From Fulvivirga marina (lineage in GTDB: Bacteria; Bacteroidota; Bacteroidia; Cytophagales; Cyclobacteriaceae): DNA of 64,000 nt. Positions 56,096 to 64,000 of the stretch are shown one piece after another. The notes beneath the pieces were generated by a model. That model saw only the letters and a program-made list of their open reading frames with translations. It did no database searches and was not told the DNA's origin. Location: NCBI RefSeq assembly GCF_016775155.1, contig NZ_JAEUGD010000066.1, positions 126,763 to 190,762 on the forward strand, read 5' to 3'. Position 1 is the stretch's first letter; every line of letters begins with the position of its first letter. A program made the translations under genes and the position numbers.

Positions 56096-57592
56096 ATGAA
56101 GAAAATCCAGAAAATACTGATCGCCAACCGTGGCGAAATTGCACTACGAATCATCAGATCTGCGCGCGAAATGGGCATAAAAACCGTCGCTGTGTTCAGT
56201 GAGGCCGATCGTAACGCGCTGCATGTAAGACATGCAGATGAAGCTATATGTCTGGGACCTGCTGCTTCGGCGGAGTCTTATTTGCGCAGTGATAAAATCA
56301 TTAAAGCATGTAAAGACCTGGGTGTGAATGCCATACATCCCGGATACGGATTTCTTTCTGAAAATGCAGAATTTGCCCAATTGGTTACAGAAAATGATAT
56401 CATCTTCATTGGCCCCTCCCCTGAAGCCATAGAAACCATGGGAAGCAAACTGGCTGCAAAAGCAGCTGTAGCAAAATATGATGTGCCGCTGGTGCCTGGT
56501 ACTGAAAAGGCTATTGACGACATCTCCGAAGCTAAAAGTATTGCCGCAGATATCGGCTACCCCATTCTCATTAAAGCCAGTGCCGGTGGTGGTGGTAAAG
56601 GTATGAGGATAGTAACCAAAGAAGCTGAGTTTGAAGAGCAAATGAAAAGAGCCATTAGCGAGGCAAAATCTGCTTTTGGCGATGGATCAGTATTTATTGA
56701 GAAGTTTGTTACTTCTCCGCGGCATATAGAATTTCAGATACTGGGTGACCAACATGGTAATATTGTTCACCTTTTTGAAAGAGAATGTTCTATACAAAGA
56801 CGCCACCAAAAGGTAATTGAAGAGGCCCCCTCATCAGTTCTAACACCAGAAGTAAGAGAAGCAATGGGTAAAGCCGCAGTTGGCGTTGCCAAGGCTTGTA
56901 ATTACTATGGAGCCGGCACAGTCGAGTTCATTGTAGATGATAAGCTCAATTTCTACTTCCTGGAGATGAATACCCGCCTGCAGGTAGAGCACCCCGTTAC
57001 AGAAGAAATTACAGGGATAGACCTGGTCAAAGAGCAAATAAGGATTGCAGAAGGACAAGAACTTAAGTTTAAACAGGATGACCTTACTTTTAGTGGTCAT
57101 GCTTTGGAGCTAAGAGTATATGCTGAGGACCCTAAGAACAACTTCCTTCCGGATATCGGGAGGTTAAATATCTATAAAAGACCTGAGGGCCCTGGCGTAC
57201 GTGTTGATGATGGTTTTGAACAAGGTATGGATATACCTATCTATTATGATCCTATGATTGCCAAACTTACAGTATACGCAGAAGATAGACCCGCTGCCAT
57301 ACAAAGGATGCTAAGGGCAATCGAGGAATATGAAATAAGTGGAATTGAAACCACGCTGGAATTCGGAAAATTTGTACTCAACCATGAGGCTTTTACCTCG
57401 GGTAATTTTGATACAACTTTTGTAGAAAGGCACTTTTCTCCGGACAAGCTAGAAACAACTGAACAAACTGAGGAACAAAAGATTGCTGTAGCTCTGGCTG
57501 CAATGCTCCTTAACAATACAAAACAAGATAAAACCCAAAATACATCTAATTCCAACTCAAAAAGTAAATGGAAACAACGAGCTAGGAATTAG
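56096..57592 (+). CDS. Biotin carboxylase, AccC-like
   Basis: ATG 56096 gives 498 residues; a TTG 15 bases earlier is less likely because AccC proteins begin KKIQKILIANRGEIALRIIRSA. ATP-grasp features are PGYGFLSENAEFA, KASAGGGGKGMRIV (glycine loop), FEREECSIQRRHQK-like FERECSIQRRHQKVIEEAPS and EMNTRLQVEHPVTEEITGIDLV, then LELRVYAEDPKNNFLPDIG. It carboxylates biotin on a carrier protein. The C-terminal 50 residues are an extra tail rich in Q, N and T. No accB or carboxyltransferase is adjacent, so it may serve acetyl-CoA or another acyl-CoA carboxylase. It is 14 bases ahead of the DUF1015 gene. Confidence 0.92.
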   Translation: MKKIQKILIANRGEIALRIIRSAREMGIKTVAVFSEADRNALHVRHADEAICLGPAASAESYLRSDKIIKACKDLGVNAIHPGYGFLSENAEFAQLVTENDIIFIGPSPEAIETMGSKLAAKAAVAKYDVPLVPGTEKAIDDISEAKSIAADIGYPILIKASAGGGGKGMRIVTKEAEFEEQMKRAISEAKSAFGDGSVFIEKFVTSPRHIEFQILGDQHGNIVHLFERECSIQRRHQKVIEEAPSSVLTPEVREAMGKAAVGVAKACNYYGAGTVEFIVDDKLNFYFLEMNTRLQVEHPVTEEITGIDLVKEQIRIAEGQELKFKQDDLTFSGHALELRVYAEDPKNNFLPDIGRLNIYKRPEGPGVRVDDGFEQGMDIPIYYDPMIAKLTVYAEDRPAAIQRMLRAIEEYEISGIETTLEFGKFVLNHEAFTSGNFDTTFVERHFSPDKLETTEQTEEQKIAVALAAMLLNNTKQDKTQNTSNSNSKSKWKQRARN

Positions 57593-57606
57593 AAATTAAT
57601 CAACCA

Positions 57607-58905
57607 ATGGCCGAGATAAAACCTTTAAGGGCGTGGCGTTATAATAGTGAGTTAACCCCCAAAATTGAAGAGCTCACGTCGCCCCTCTTTGATGTAGTAT
57701 CCTCCCGACAAAGGGAGAAATTATATCAGAACCCATATAATAGTATACACCTGTCAGTGCCAAGAGGCGAAAATGCCGCAGACGATGCTGCTTTATTGCT
57801 TCAAAAATGGAAAGATGATGGTATTATAGAGCAAGATCCTATTTACGGAATTTATGTATACTATCAATATTTCACCTTACCGGGAAGCCACAAAGAGTAT
57901 TGCAGAAAAGGCTTTATCTGTAATATTAAAGCTTACGACTGGGATGAAGAGGTAATTCTCCGACATGAAAACACTATTCCAAAGGCTGTAAATGATCGCA
58001 TTGAACTTCTCGACAAAACACAATTAAATGTAAGCCCTACCCACGGCTTGTACACTGATAAAGACTTTGAGCTAGAGAAATATATGGATGAAAGTATGAA
58101 GCATCCATTATTTGAAACAGAGGACTACCAGGGTGTAAGAGATGTACTCAGCGTAATCCATGACGCTGAGATCATTAAAAAATTCCTTGAAGTAATTGAC
58201 GATAAAAAGATTATACTGGCTGACGGGCATCACAGATACGAGGGTTCTCTGATGTATCGGAAGAAAATGATGCAACAGGAAGGGCGCAAAGGAGATGAAG
58301 GATACAACTATCACCTGATGTTCCTGACCAACACTGAAGCTGATGACCTGAGAATTTTGCCTACACACCGTGTAATAAAAAACATAGGTGATTTTGATGA
58401 AAAAGAACTCATGGCAAAGTTCAGCGAAGACTTCATCATCAAACCTGTTGAAGATGCCTATAATATCAATGAGATCATACTGGGCAAACAGTGGGCCTTT
58501 GGACTACTTTTTAAAGACAATGCTTACAAAGTGAGACTAAAGCCTGAGAAGATCTCAACCTTGAAGTGGAACTTCTCAGATGAAGTAAAAAGACTGGATC
58601 TGACGGTAATGCATTACTTCATTATAGAGAAGATACTCGGGGTACCAGGCAAAGATCAACGCTCCTCCGAAAATATAGAATTTGACCGTAGCTTTAGCGA
58701 TTGTCTTGCCAAGGTAATTCGGGATGAGGCCCAAATGGCTATCATCACCAATGAAATCACCATGCAAGAAGTAAAAAAAGTATGCTACAGTGGCTATCTT
58801 ATGCCTCAAAAATCAACCTATTTTTACCCTAAAGTAATCTGTGGTTTCTTATTTAGCTCTATTAAAAATGATGAATTTCAATCGCCACCTTATTCTTGCT
58901 TCTAA
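57607..58905 (+). CDS. DUF1015 family protein
   Basis: The 432-residue cytosolic protein follows the DUF1015 pattern: IKPLRAWRYNSELTPKIEELTSPLFDVVSSRQREKLYQNPYNSIHLSVPRGE near the start, ILADGHHRYEGSLMYRKKM in the middle (conserved DGHHRY) and FLTNTEADDLRILPTHRVI. The function is unknown. The last 13 codons overlap the maf start by 38 bases, which is compatible with translational coupling. Confidence 0.93.
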   Translation: MAEIKPLRAWRYNSELTPKIEELTSPLFDVVSSRQREKLYQNPYNSIHLSVPRGENAADDAALLLQKWKDDGIIEQDPIYGIYVYYQYFTLPGSHKEYCRKGFICNIKAYDWDEEVILRHENTIPKAVNDRIELLDKTQLNVSPTHGLYTDKDFELEKYMDESMKHPLFETEDYQGVRDVLSVIHDAEIIKKFLEVIDDKKIILADGHHRYEGSLMYRKKMMQQEGRKGDEGYNYHLMFLTNTEADDLRILPTHRVIKNIGDFDEKELMAKFSEDFIIKPVEDAYNINEIILGKQWAFGLLFKDNAYKVRLKPEKISTLKWNFSDEVKRLDLTVMHYFIIEKILGVPGKDQRSSENIEFDRSFSDCLAKVIRDEAQMAIITNEITMQEVKKVCYSGYLMPQKSTYFYPKVICGFLFSSIKNDEFQSPPYSCF

Positions 58906-59437
58906 CTCTCCTCGCCGTCAGGAACTGCTGCGACATGCTGGTTTTGAGTTTAAAGTAAGAACTAAAGAAGTGGATGAGTCCTACCCTGAAGGAACTCCCC
59001 CTGAAGAGGTAGCCAAGTACCTGGCTTCGAAAAAAGGTGCTGCATACAAAATTGACCATCAAAATGAAGTACTACTCACTGCTGATACTATTGTAAAGCT
59101 TAATGATGAGATACTGGGAAAACCTCAAAACTATGAAGATGCAAAACGCATGCTTACAGCTCTCTCAGGTAAAAAACATGAGGTAATTACGGGTGTATGT
59201 ATCAAAAGTAAAGAGAAAGAAGTAACCCTGGATGACACCACACTGGTCTATTTTAAAAGCCTGACAGAAGAAGAGATTGATTACTATATCACCAACTACA
59301 GCCCATACGATAAAGCCGGAGCCTACGGCATCCAGGAATGGATAGGTATGGTAGGCATTGATAAGATAGAAGGATCTTTTTTTAATGTAGTAGGTCTCCC
59401 GGTTCATAAGGTTTATCAAGCCCTCCTCTCCTTTTAA
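58868..59437 (+). CDS. maf: Maf-like nucleotide pyrophosphatase
   Basis: The start is one of two adjacent ATGs (58868 or 58871), right before NFNRHLILASNSPRRQELLRHAGFEF, which is the family opening. Upstream codons in frame overlap DUF1015 and are not typical. Conserved parts are VDESYPEGTPPEEVAKYLASKKG, LLTADTIVKLNDEILGKPQNYEDAKRML and YDKAGAYGIQEWIGMVGIDKIEGSFFNVVGLPVHKV. Maf proteins hydrolyse dTTP, UTP and modified pyrimidine nucleotides and have been linked to septum formation. The length of 189 residues is normal. It overlaps the DUF1015 gene. Confidence 0.95.
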   Translation: MMNFNRHLILASNSPRRQELLRHAGFEFKVRTKEVDESYPEGTPPEEVAKYLASKKGAAYKIDHQNEVLLTADTIVKLNDEILGKPQNYEDAKRMLTALSGKKHEVITGVCIKSKEKEVTLDDTTLVYFKSLTEEEIDYYITNYSPYDKAGAYGIQEWIGMVGIDKIEGSFFNVVGLPVHKVYQALLSF

Positions 59438-59448
59438 CTATTTGCCCT

Positions 59449-60390
59449 TTGAAGAAGATAATTGCTTACCTGAAAGAACACCTTAAAGAAGATTTCAGCT
59501 GGGGATACTATGGCGCTATTGCAACTTTCCTTACGTTTAGTCTTATTTTCAATTACTACCATGACTTTGAGGACTCCGTCATAGACAGTTACCATGGCAA
59601 AAGCATAAGGATACTTTACTACTTTCTTTTTTATGGGTTTGCCTATTATTCGGCAGTGCTCATCATGGTCTTCTTCAAAAAAGACAAGGCCCTATTACTA
59701 AACAGCACCTTCTGGATCAAAAGTGCAGCTGTACTGACAGTACTTGCACTGGATGCTGCATTCCACTACCACGAAATACTCATTAACCAGGAGTTAAGTT
59801 ACCAGCTTCACTATTGGGCTAAAAAGGTCTCTAAAAACCTGGTCAACATATTTACCACTATTATTCCTTTATGGATAGTCTACAAGGCGTTGGATCACAA
59901 ACTGGAAAGCTTTTACGGACTTACCTTAAAAGGCTTCGATTACAAACCATACGTATTCCTTCTGCTCGTTATGGTGCCTTTGCTGATCGCTGCATCATTT
60001 ATTGACAACTTTAACAACTTTTATCCGATCTATAAGGCTAACCCTGCCCCTAACTACCTTGGCCTTGCAGAATGGATACCTGCTATTATTTATGAACTGG
60101 CCTATGGGTGGAACTTTCTAACCATAGAGCTGGTGTTTCGAGGGTTCATGATTTTAGGTATGGCCTCACTTATGGGTAGAAATGTAGTGGTTCCCATGGT
60201 GGTGACCTACTGCTTTTTACATTTTGGCAAACCGGAAGGCGAAGCCATCAGCTCAATTTTCGGAGGTTATATACTGGGTGTAATCGCCTATGAGAGTCGT
60301 AGTATTTTTGGAGGTGTTATCATCCATGTAGGTGTAGCCTGGCTCATGGAGTTATTCGCCTGGCTACAACAGGTGCTTTTCAAGTCTTAA
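59449..60390 (+). CDS. CPBP-type membrane protein, variant motif
   Basis: The 313-residue protein has about eight hydrophobic helices. The C-terminal part resembles the CPBP (CAAX protease and bacteriocin-processing) family: ELVFRGFMILGMASLMGRN for motif 1, VTYCFLHFGKPEGEAISSIFGGYILG for motif 2 and FGGVIIHVGVAWLMELFAW for motif 3. Motif 1 has I-E-x-x-F-R instead of E-E-x-x-x-R, so the first glutamate is replaced. Start at TTG 59449, 11 bases after maf; no ATG fits before the first helix. It could be an intramembrane protease with a changed site or an inactive relative. Confidence 0.72.
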   Translation: MKKIIAYLKEHLKEDFSWGYYGAIATFLTFSLIFNYYHDFEDSVIDSYHGKSIRILYYFLFYGFAYYSAVLIMVFFKKDKALLLNSTFWIKSAAVLTVLALDAAFHYHEILINQELSYQLHYWAKKVSKNLVNIFTTIIPLWIVYKALDHKLESFYGLTLKGFDYKPYVFLLLVMVPLLIAASFIDNFNNFYPIYKANPAPNYLGLAEWIPAIIYELAYGWNFLTIELVFRGFMILGMASLMGRNVVVPMVVTYCFLHFGKPEGEAISSIFGGYILGVIAYESRSIFGGVIIHVGVAWLMELFAWLQQVLFKS

Positions 60391-60468
60391 TCATCTATCC
60401 TGCTCTAGCAGGCGTCTTTCCTATTGGATCTTTTTGTTTAAAACAGTAGCAAACAAAGCCAAATTACG

Positions 60469-60500
60469 GTTTTACTAAACTTAAGAAAGTTTGGTAAAGC
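60469..60500 (+). terminator. Hairpin after CPBP gene
   Basis: GTTTTACTAAACTT (60469-60482) pairs with AAGTTTGGTAAAGC (60487-60500) over 14 positions, two of them G-U pairs on the plus strand, around an AAGA loop. A smaller hairpin CCTGC-TCTA-GCAGG lies at 60399-60412. One or both may end the maf/CPBP transcript. No strong T-tract follows. Confidence 0.5.
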
Positions 60501-60677
60501 TTGACTGCTCCATAGCACCAGCTGTAGTAATACCTCAAGAAGGAGGCCGCTCCACACTTTTATGCATATGACCTCTCCGACATGGAAAAGGGAATTTTGA
60601 AGCTACAACTTGAGTAAAAGCCTTAATTCGACTATTCTTAATCAACACTCAAAACTATTATCTTGTGTGTATCGCCA

Positions 60678-61652
60678 TCAGGCAAAAGGAAGGAACTTCG
60701 GTTCACTATCCTTTTCAAAGTATGGTTTGGAAGCATTTAAGGTCTCCCCATTCATGATCTTCTCATATAATTTAAGAAATGAATTAGCCATTGGGGTAAT
60801 AGAAAAATACTCCATAACACGATCGTGGATACGCTTGTAATCAAAGTCTGCAGGATCTTTCAGGTAATTGATCATTTCTTCTTTATTCGCCGTCAAAAAG
60901 CCTGAATCTGCGTCAACAATTTCTGGTATAGAACCATAGGGTGTTGCAAAAACGGGGCATCCGAAGTACATACTTTCCGTTATGGCTATCCCAAAAGGTT
61001 CATGCCATATCACCGGGAATAAAAGTCCTTTTGACTCCTGCATGACTTTGTTCTTCTTCTCCCCTCCGATCATACCGTGAAAACGCATGTTTGGGTCAAC
61101 GGTAAATCGAAAGCCCATATGGAAATTGACCCGCGAGCCTCCTATTACATGTAGTTTGTTTCCACTCTTCTGAGCCACTTCTATTGCCCCTTTAACATTT
61201 TTCACCCTCCAGGCTGCTTTCCCCAGAAAGTGAAGGTAGTTTTTCTTATTAAAGGCTGGTCGACCATAGTCTTCAGGGTCTAACCCGTTATGCACATAGC
61301 AGGTAGCGTGATGCCTTTCTGCATGGTTTCTTGAAACAAACACGGTATTGATATCATACTCCGGTTTCTTGGTGTTTGACTCCATATGCACCAGGTAAGG
61401 CTTGTTAAGCTCCTCCATTACGGGAATATAGGAGTGTACCAAATCAACCTCATCAGGGATCTGCACACTCAGGGGCTTTTCAGGATCATATATTTTAACT
61501 TCAGCAAATGGACAGGTAGAACCTTCACCCACAAGAAAGATGACTTTGTGACCTTGTCTCACCAATTCTTTTCCTAACCACCAGACAATACGTTGTATAC
61601 CTCCATACTTGGCTACCGGTATGGGCTTATCAAAAACAATTAAAATTTTCAT
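60678..61652 (-). CDS. GT4 glycosyltransferase
   Basis: The 324-residue GT-B enzyme opens KILIVFDKPIPVAKYGGIQRIVWWLGKELVRQGHKV, contains HNGLDPEDYGRP and LHFLGKAAWRVKNVKGAIEVAQ at the second domain, and has the donor motif FGIAITESMYFGCPVFATPYGSIPEIV with E-x7-E. It is a retaining transferase of unknown sugar. It is the third gene of a tight run with two GT2 enzymes; its start overlaps the stop of the previous gene by four bases. The run probably makes an outer-core or similar surface glycan. Confidence 0.9.
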   Translation of the reverse strand: MKILIVFDKPIPVAKYGGIQRIVWWLGKELVRQGHKVIFLVGEGSTCPFAEVKIYDPEKPLSVQIPDEVDLVHSYIPVMEELNKPYLVHMESNTKKPEYDINTVFVSRNHAERHHATCYVHNGLDPEDYGRPAFNKKNYLHFLGKAAWRVKNVKGAIEVAQKSGNKLHVIGGSRVNFHMGFRFTVDPNMRFHGMIGGEKKNKVMQESKGLLFPVIWHEPFGIAITESMYFGCPVFATPYGSIPEIVDADSGFLTANKEEMINYLKDPADFDYKRIHDRVMEYFSITPMANSFLKLYEKIMNGETLNASKPYFEKDSEPKFLPFA

Positions 61653-62479
61653 CCGTTAAGTTTTTCTATTCCGTAGGGAGTTTTCACCACGCCAGTTTTC
61701 CTGGTGTTCCTTCTGATCTCAAGGTTACGCTCGAGCGATTCTTTAGTCTTATAGCCCCGGGCATGATCAAGATGCACACAAATGGCTCTGTGCCTGATCT
61801 GCTTTCCTTTTATACCCTTATTCTCCAAACGCTCGCCTATTTCTCTATCCGGGCCGCCATACCTCATGCGTTCATCGTAACCATTTACAGCGATCAGGTC
61901 CTCTCTCCATGCGGAGGTATTACAGTTATTAAATGATGCATTTGCCGGTGTGATAAAATCCAGAAAATCCGCCCACTTTCCCTGAGCTCCTAATTTTCTT
62001 AGCTGAGAGGCTCCTTTCAGGCCATTGTCCTTGAGCCATTTCACCTCAAAGCAACGCTGTGTTTGTATATCTTCCTTGCTGATCTGCTCGCTCAGGTCCA
62101 TCGGCAGCTTACAATACCCACCGGAAAGGAAGCGTCCTTTCTCCGCAAATTGGGCGTGGATCTCTACAAAGTCCTTCCTGGGAATACAATCTCCATCTGT
62201 AAACAGAATGTATTCATTTTTAGCCTCCATGATGGCAGTATTGAGGATGGTTTGTCTCCTATACCCCTCATCTTCATGCCAGAGGTGAGTTATTTTAATG
62301 ATTGCTCTTTCTTTTGCCTGATCAATGACCCTTTTCGTCTCTTCTCCCGACCCGTCATCGGCAATGATCACTTCAAAGTTCTTATAGGTTTGGTTCTCAT
62401 ATCCGATAATAACCTTTTCAAGCCACTCCGGCATGTTGTAGGTTGCCATGATCACCGATATCTTCAAATCCCTGTTCAT
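61649..62479 (-). CDS. GT2 glycosyltransferase with GT7-like C-terminal region
   Basis: The 276-residue protein has KISVIMATYNMPEWLEKVIIGYENQ, VIIADDGSGEETKRVI, YILFTDGDCIPRKDFVE (DxD) and, near the end, AWREDLIAVNGYDERMRYGGPDREIGERLENKGI, the segment shared with galactosyltransferase-like (Glyco_transf_7C) enzymes. Donor and acceptor are unknown. It overlaps its neighbours by four bases on each side (ATGA-type), a sign of a single translation unit. Confidence 0.9.
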   Translation of the reverse strand: MNRDLKISVIMATYNMPEWLEKVIIGYENQTYKNFEVIIADDGSGEETKRVIDQAKERAIIKITHLWHEDEGYRRQTILNTAIMEAKNEYILFTDGDCIPRKDFVEIHAQFAEKGRFLSGGYCKLPMDLSEQISKEDIQTQRCFEVKWLKDNGLKGASQLRKLGAQGKWADFLDFITPANASFNNCNTSAWREDLIAVNGYDERMRYGGPDREIGERLENKGIKGKQIRHRAICVHLDHARGYKTKESLERNLEIRRNTRKTGVVKTPYGIEKLNG

Positions 62480-63243
62480 CTTCTCTTTTGGTTACGGTTT
62501 AACTCCCAAAGTCTCAAATACTTCATAAAGTTCAGATAGGCCGTTAGTCCACTAAATATAAATCCATAATACCCATCCAGAAAGCCCAGCCTGAGTACAT
62601 ACTTTCTAAAAAACTTATACAGCGGGCTAAGGATCACATGAAAAATAAAGTTTGCCTTTTTCCCTTTTTCAAATTTGGCGTGCGCCGCTATGATGGCAAA
62701 CTTCTTTATTTGCTCGTAGTGCTCTTCCAGGTTCTCGTATGCGTAGTGAAGGATATCTCCTTTTAACTTCTCCGTTTTTCCTGAAACGATTACCTTATCG
62801 TGAGGGTTGGTACCTCCCCACTGCCCTTTTCTCCTGTCCCAAAGTCTCAACTTTTTATCAGGATACCATGAGCGCCTGAGCCAGGCTCCACAGTAGTTAT
62901 TAAAACGGTTAAATATGTAGCCATCTGCCTGCCAGTTATCCTTCACAGCCTGAATCGACGCTTTCATTTTTTCCGACACCCGCTCATCAGCATCCAGAGA
63001 GAGTATATGGTCGTAAGATGCCTGGTTCATGGCATAATTCTTCTGCTCGATATGCCCCTCAAAGGCATGCTGAACAAATTTAACCCCCAGCCTTTTACAG
63101 ATTTCCTCTGTCTGATCTTTACTATACGAATCAACAACAACCACCTCATCAACGATATCAATCATCGAACTGATGCAAGCCTCAATATTACGTTCTTCGT
63201 TATAGGTAATAATTACTCCGGAAATTTTAACAGGGTCTGCCAA
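62476..63243 (-). CDS. GT2 glycosyltransferase, WaaE/KdtX-like
   Basis: The 255-residue protein matches the short GT2 group that includes WaaE/KdtX of LPS core synthesis: KISGVIITYNEERNIEACISSMIDIVDEVVVVDSYSKDQTEEI, HILSLDADERVSEKMK (DxD with ADER), RSWYPDKKLRLWDRRKGQWGGTNPHDKV (conserved W-x-H-x-x-V region). The C-terminal 60 residues are hydrophobic and basic and probably bind the membrane. It is the first gene of the three-gene run. The acceptor is likely LPS core or another lipid-linked glycan; this is by family only. Confidence 0.9.
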   Translation of the reverse strand: MADPVKISGVIITYNEERNIEACISSMIDIVDEVVVVDSYSKDQTEEICKRLGVKFVQHAFEGHIEQKNYAMNQASYDHILSLDADERVSEKMKASIQAVKDNWQADGYIFNRFNNYCGAWLRRSWYPDKKLRLWDRRKGQWGGTNPHDKVIVSGKTEKLKGDILHYAYENLEEHYEQIKKFAIIAAHAKFEKGKKANFIFHVILSPLYKFFRKYVLRLGFLDGYYGFIFSGLTAYLNFMKYLRLWELNRNQKRR

Positions 63244-63453
63244 TAATGCGCCGATATAAAGTTTTTACTAATACTTGTTTGCTATCACACTGAAGCAGAT
63301 AGCAACTGCGGTGCAAATTAAAGCTATTTTGAAAACAATAGAGGGAAGATGATCAAACTTTCGCGTTTTGGTTGGATAAATGTGGCAATAGTGAGGTGCT
63401 ACTATTCCGTTCGTACCTTGATTGAGATGGGCCTTTGCAAGAGACTATTATTC

Positions 63454-63726
63454 TTATTTGTCACTATAATGACCATAACAAGAAATTAATTCAACCTTTT
63501 CTTTAGAAGAATACAAGTAAATTAGTCGGTGTTTTTGATTGATTCGTCTAGAGTAACAACCTGCCTGGTTTCCTTTCAAAAGCTCTGGCTGTCCAATTCC
63601 ATCTAAGTGATTAGAAGCGCTTTCAATAGCTATTATAAGTTCCATCACCTTACTTGAAAACTTCTGATTTTCTGATTTCAATTTGGCAAAGTCTTTTTTA
63701 AATTGATCAGTAAGTCCAAAATCCAT
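63454..63726 (-). CDS. YoeB/Txe family toxin
   Basis: The 90-residue protein has the RelE-like fold pattern of YoeB: FKKDFAKLKSENQKFSSKVMELI, then GIGQPELLKGNQAGCYSRRINQKHRLIYLY and a C-terminal ISCYGHYSDK. The conserved Glu-Pro-Leu-Lys region (here QPELLKGN), SRRI, HRLIY and the final H-Y, which is catalytic in E. coli YoeB, are all kept; four residues follow HYS-x-x. It would cleave mRNA on the ribosome. Its ATG overlaps the stop of the upstream gene in TAATG, the normal order of antitoxin then toxin. Confidence 0.9.
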   Translation of the reverse strand: MDFGLTDQFKKDFAKLKSENQKFSSKVMELIIAIESASNHLDGIGQPELLKGNQAGCYSRRINQKHRLIYLYSSKEKVELISCYGHYSDK

Positions 63727-64000
63727 TATGCAGCTAATACTTTCTTGAGCTCATCAGAAGACGAGTGCTTTGTATTCAAAATTGCTTCAAAGACACTAAT
63801 TCTGATCTTAATGTTGCGCATCCATTGTGACTCATCAGATTCATCTGGGCTCCATAGCTTAAACACATTAGAATAAACCGCAAATTCCTCAATTGAATTT
63901 TTCAATAACGAATATAATCGGCTTATTTCAGTTTTATTTATATGTAATTCACCGTCAAAAATTAATTCGGAAACAATAAAAGAATAGTCTAGGACAATTG
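63726..64000 (-). CDS. Putative antitoxin, N-terminus beyond window
   Basis: A minus-strand frame is open from the right edge to TAA 63728-63726, about 90 residues. It reads IVLDYSFIVSELIFDGEL, then TEISRLYSLLKNSIEEF, then ESDESQWMRNIKIRISVFEA and ends SSSDELKKVLAA. Its stop shares one base with the YoeB ATG. Position and coupling point to the antitoxin, but the visible part is not the usual YefM/Phd type; the DNA-binding start may lie outside the window. No family is recognised. Confidence 0.62.
   Translation of the reverse strand, partial: IVLDYSFIVSELIFDGELHINKTEISRLYSLLKNSIEEFAVYSNVFKLWSPDESDESQWMRNIKIRISVFEAILNTKHSSSDELKKVLAA

Noticed and set aside
60540-60620. Short readable segment (AYDLSDMEKGILKLQLE) before a stop
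   Set aside because: It is too short, has no start and no recognised family; a decayed gene is possible but cannot be supported.
62063-62539. 158-codon plus-strand frame
   Set aside because: Antisense to two overlapping glycosyltransferase genes with good motifs.

Overview
The window looks like a chromosomal piece of a Bacteroidota bacterium, most likely a marine or gliding member of the Cytophagales (Fulvivirga/Roseivirga-like). That placement is an inference from content. Base composition is AT-rich. Shine-Dalgarno signals are weak and several promoters match the Bacteroidota pattern TTG-(about 19-22)-TAnnTTTG. There are type IX secretion (T9SS) sorting domains of both kinds, a PorP/SprF protein, OmpA proteins with PD40 propellers, DUF349, DUF2911 and DUF6913-like proteins, a histone H1-like protein and an SSS symporter with the Bacteroidota-type cytoplasmic insert. 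I see no prophage, insertion sequence, CRISPR array or rRNA operon. There is one tRNA gene.

Layout. Positions 1-13809 form a cell-surface region: two sulfotransferases, a secreted GH clan A-like protein, an apparent operon (9297 down to 3475) of porP/sprF, a PD40 protein, a Wzc/GumC-like polysaccharide co-polymerase and a GT4 glycosyltransferase, and just upstream a 1402-residue repeat adhesin with a T9SS type B C-terminal domain. Positions 13994-17297 are a tight operon of GT2, lysine-rich lipoprotein, TPR protein and GT2. Then come a TetR regulator divergent from a lipoprotein gamma-glutamyltransferase (17298-19741) and a large secreted pectate lyase with carbohydrate-binding modules (19853-23116). 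A 620-base non-coding stretch follows, then an OmpA/PD40, universal stress and 3-methyladenine glycosylase gene group (23737-26824), DUF2911, an SSS symporter with a 46-residue membrane protein and a PIG-L hydrolase (27854-32213), a TonB-dependent receptor and an MtfA/SEC-C peptidase.

The middle (35873-36730) holds a long inverted repeat, a frameshifted remnant of a PRPP synthetase gene and tRNA-Thr(TGT). From 36856 to 60390 most genes are housekeeping: DUF349, YqgE/AlgH, MiaE-like, pdxH, a response regulator/glycosyltransferase/metallophosphoesterase operon, a class V aminotransferase, Usp, xseAB, M1 peptidase, ligA, DUF6913-like, dapA, histone H1-like, an alpha-oxoamine synthase (possible sulfonolipid or sphingolipid enzyme), biotin carboxylase, DUF1015, maf and a CPBP protein. 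The right end carries a three-gene glycosyltransferase operon (60678-63243) that resembles LPS core or other surface-glycan synthesis, and a YoeB-type toxin with an unfamiliar upstream partner cut by the window edge.

Nothing here is clearly a new defence or mobile system. The most unusual items are the co-transcribed T9SS/polysaccharide cluster flanked by sulfotransferases, a terminator-like hairpin with direct repeats in the leader of the response-regulator operon, the 46-residue membrane protein ahead of the symporter, and the PRPP synthetase remnant next to a perfect 20-bp inverted repeat.
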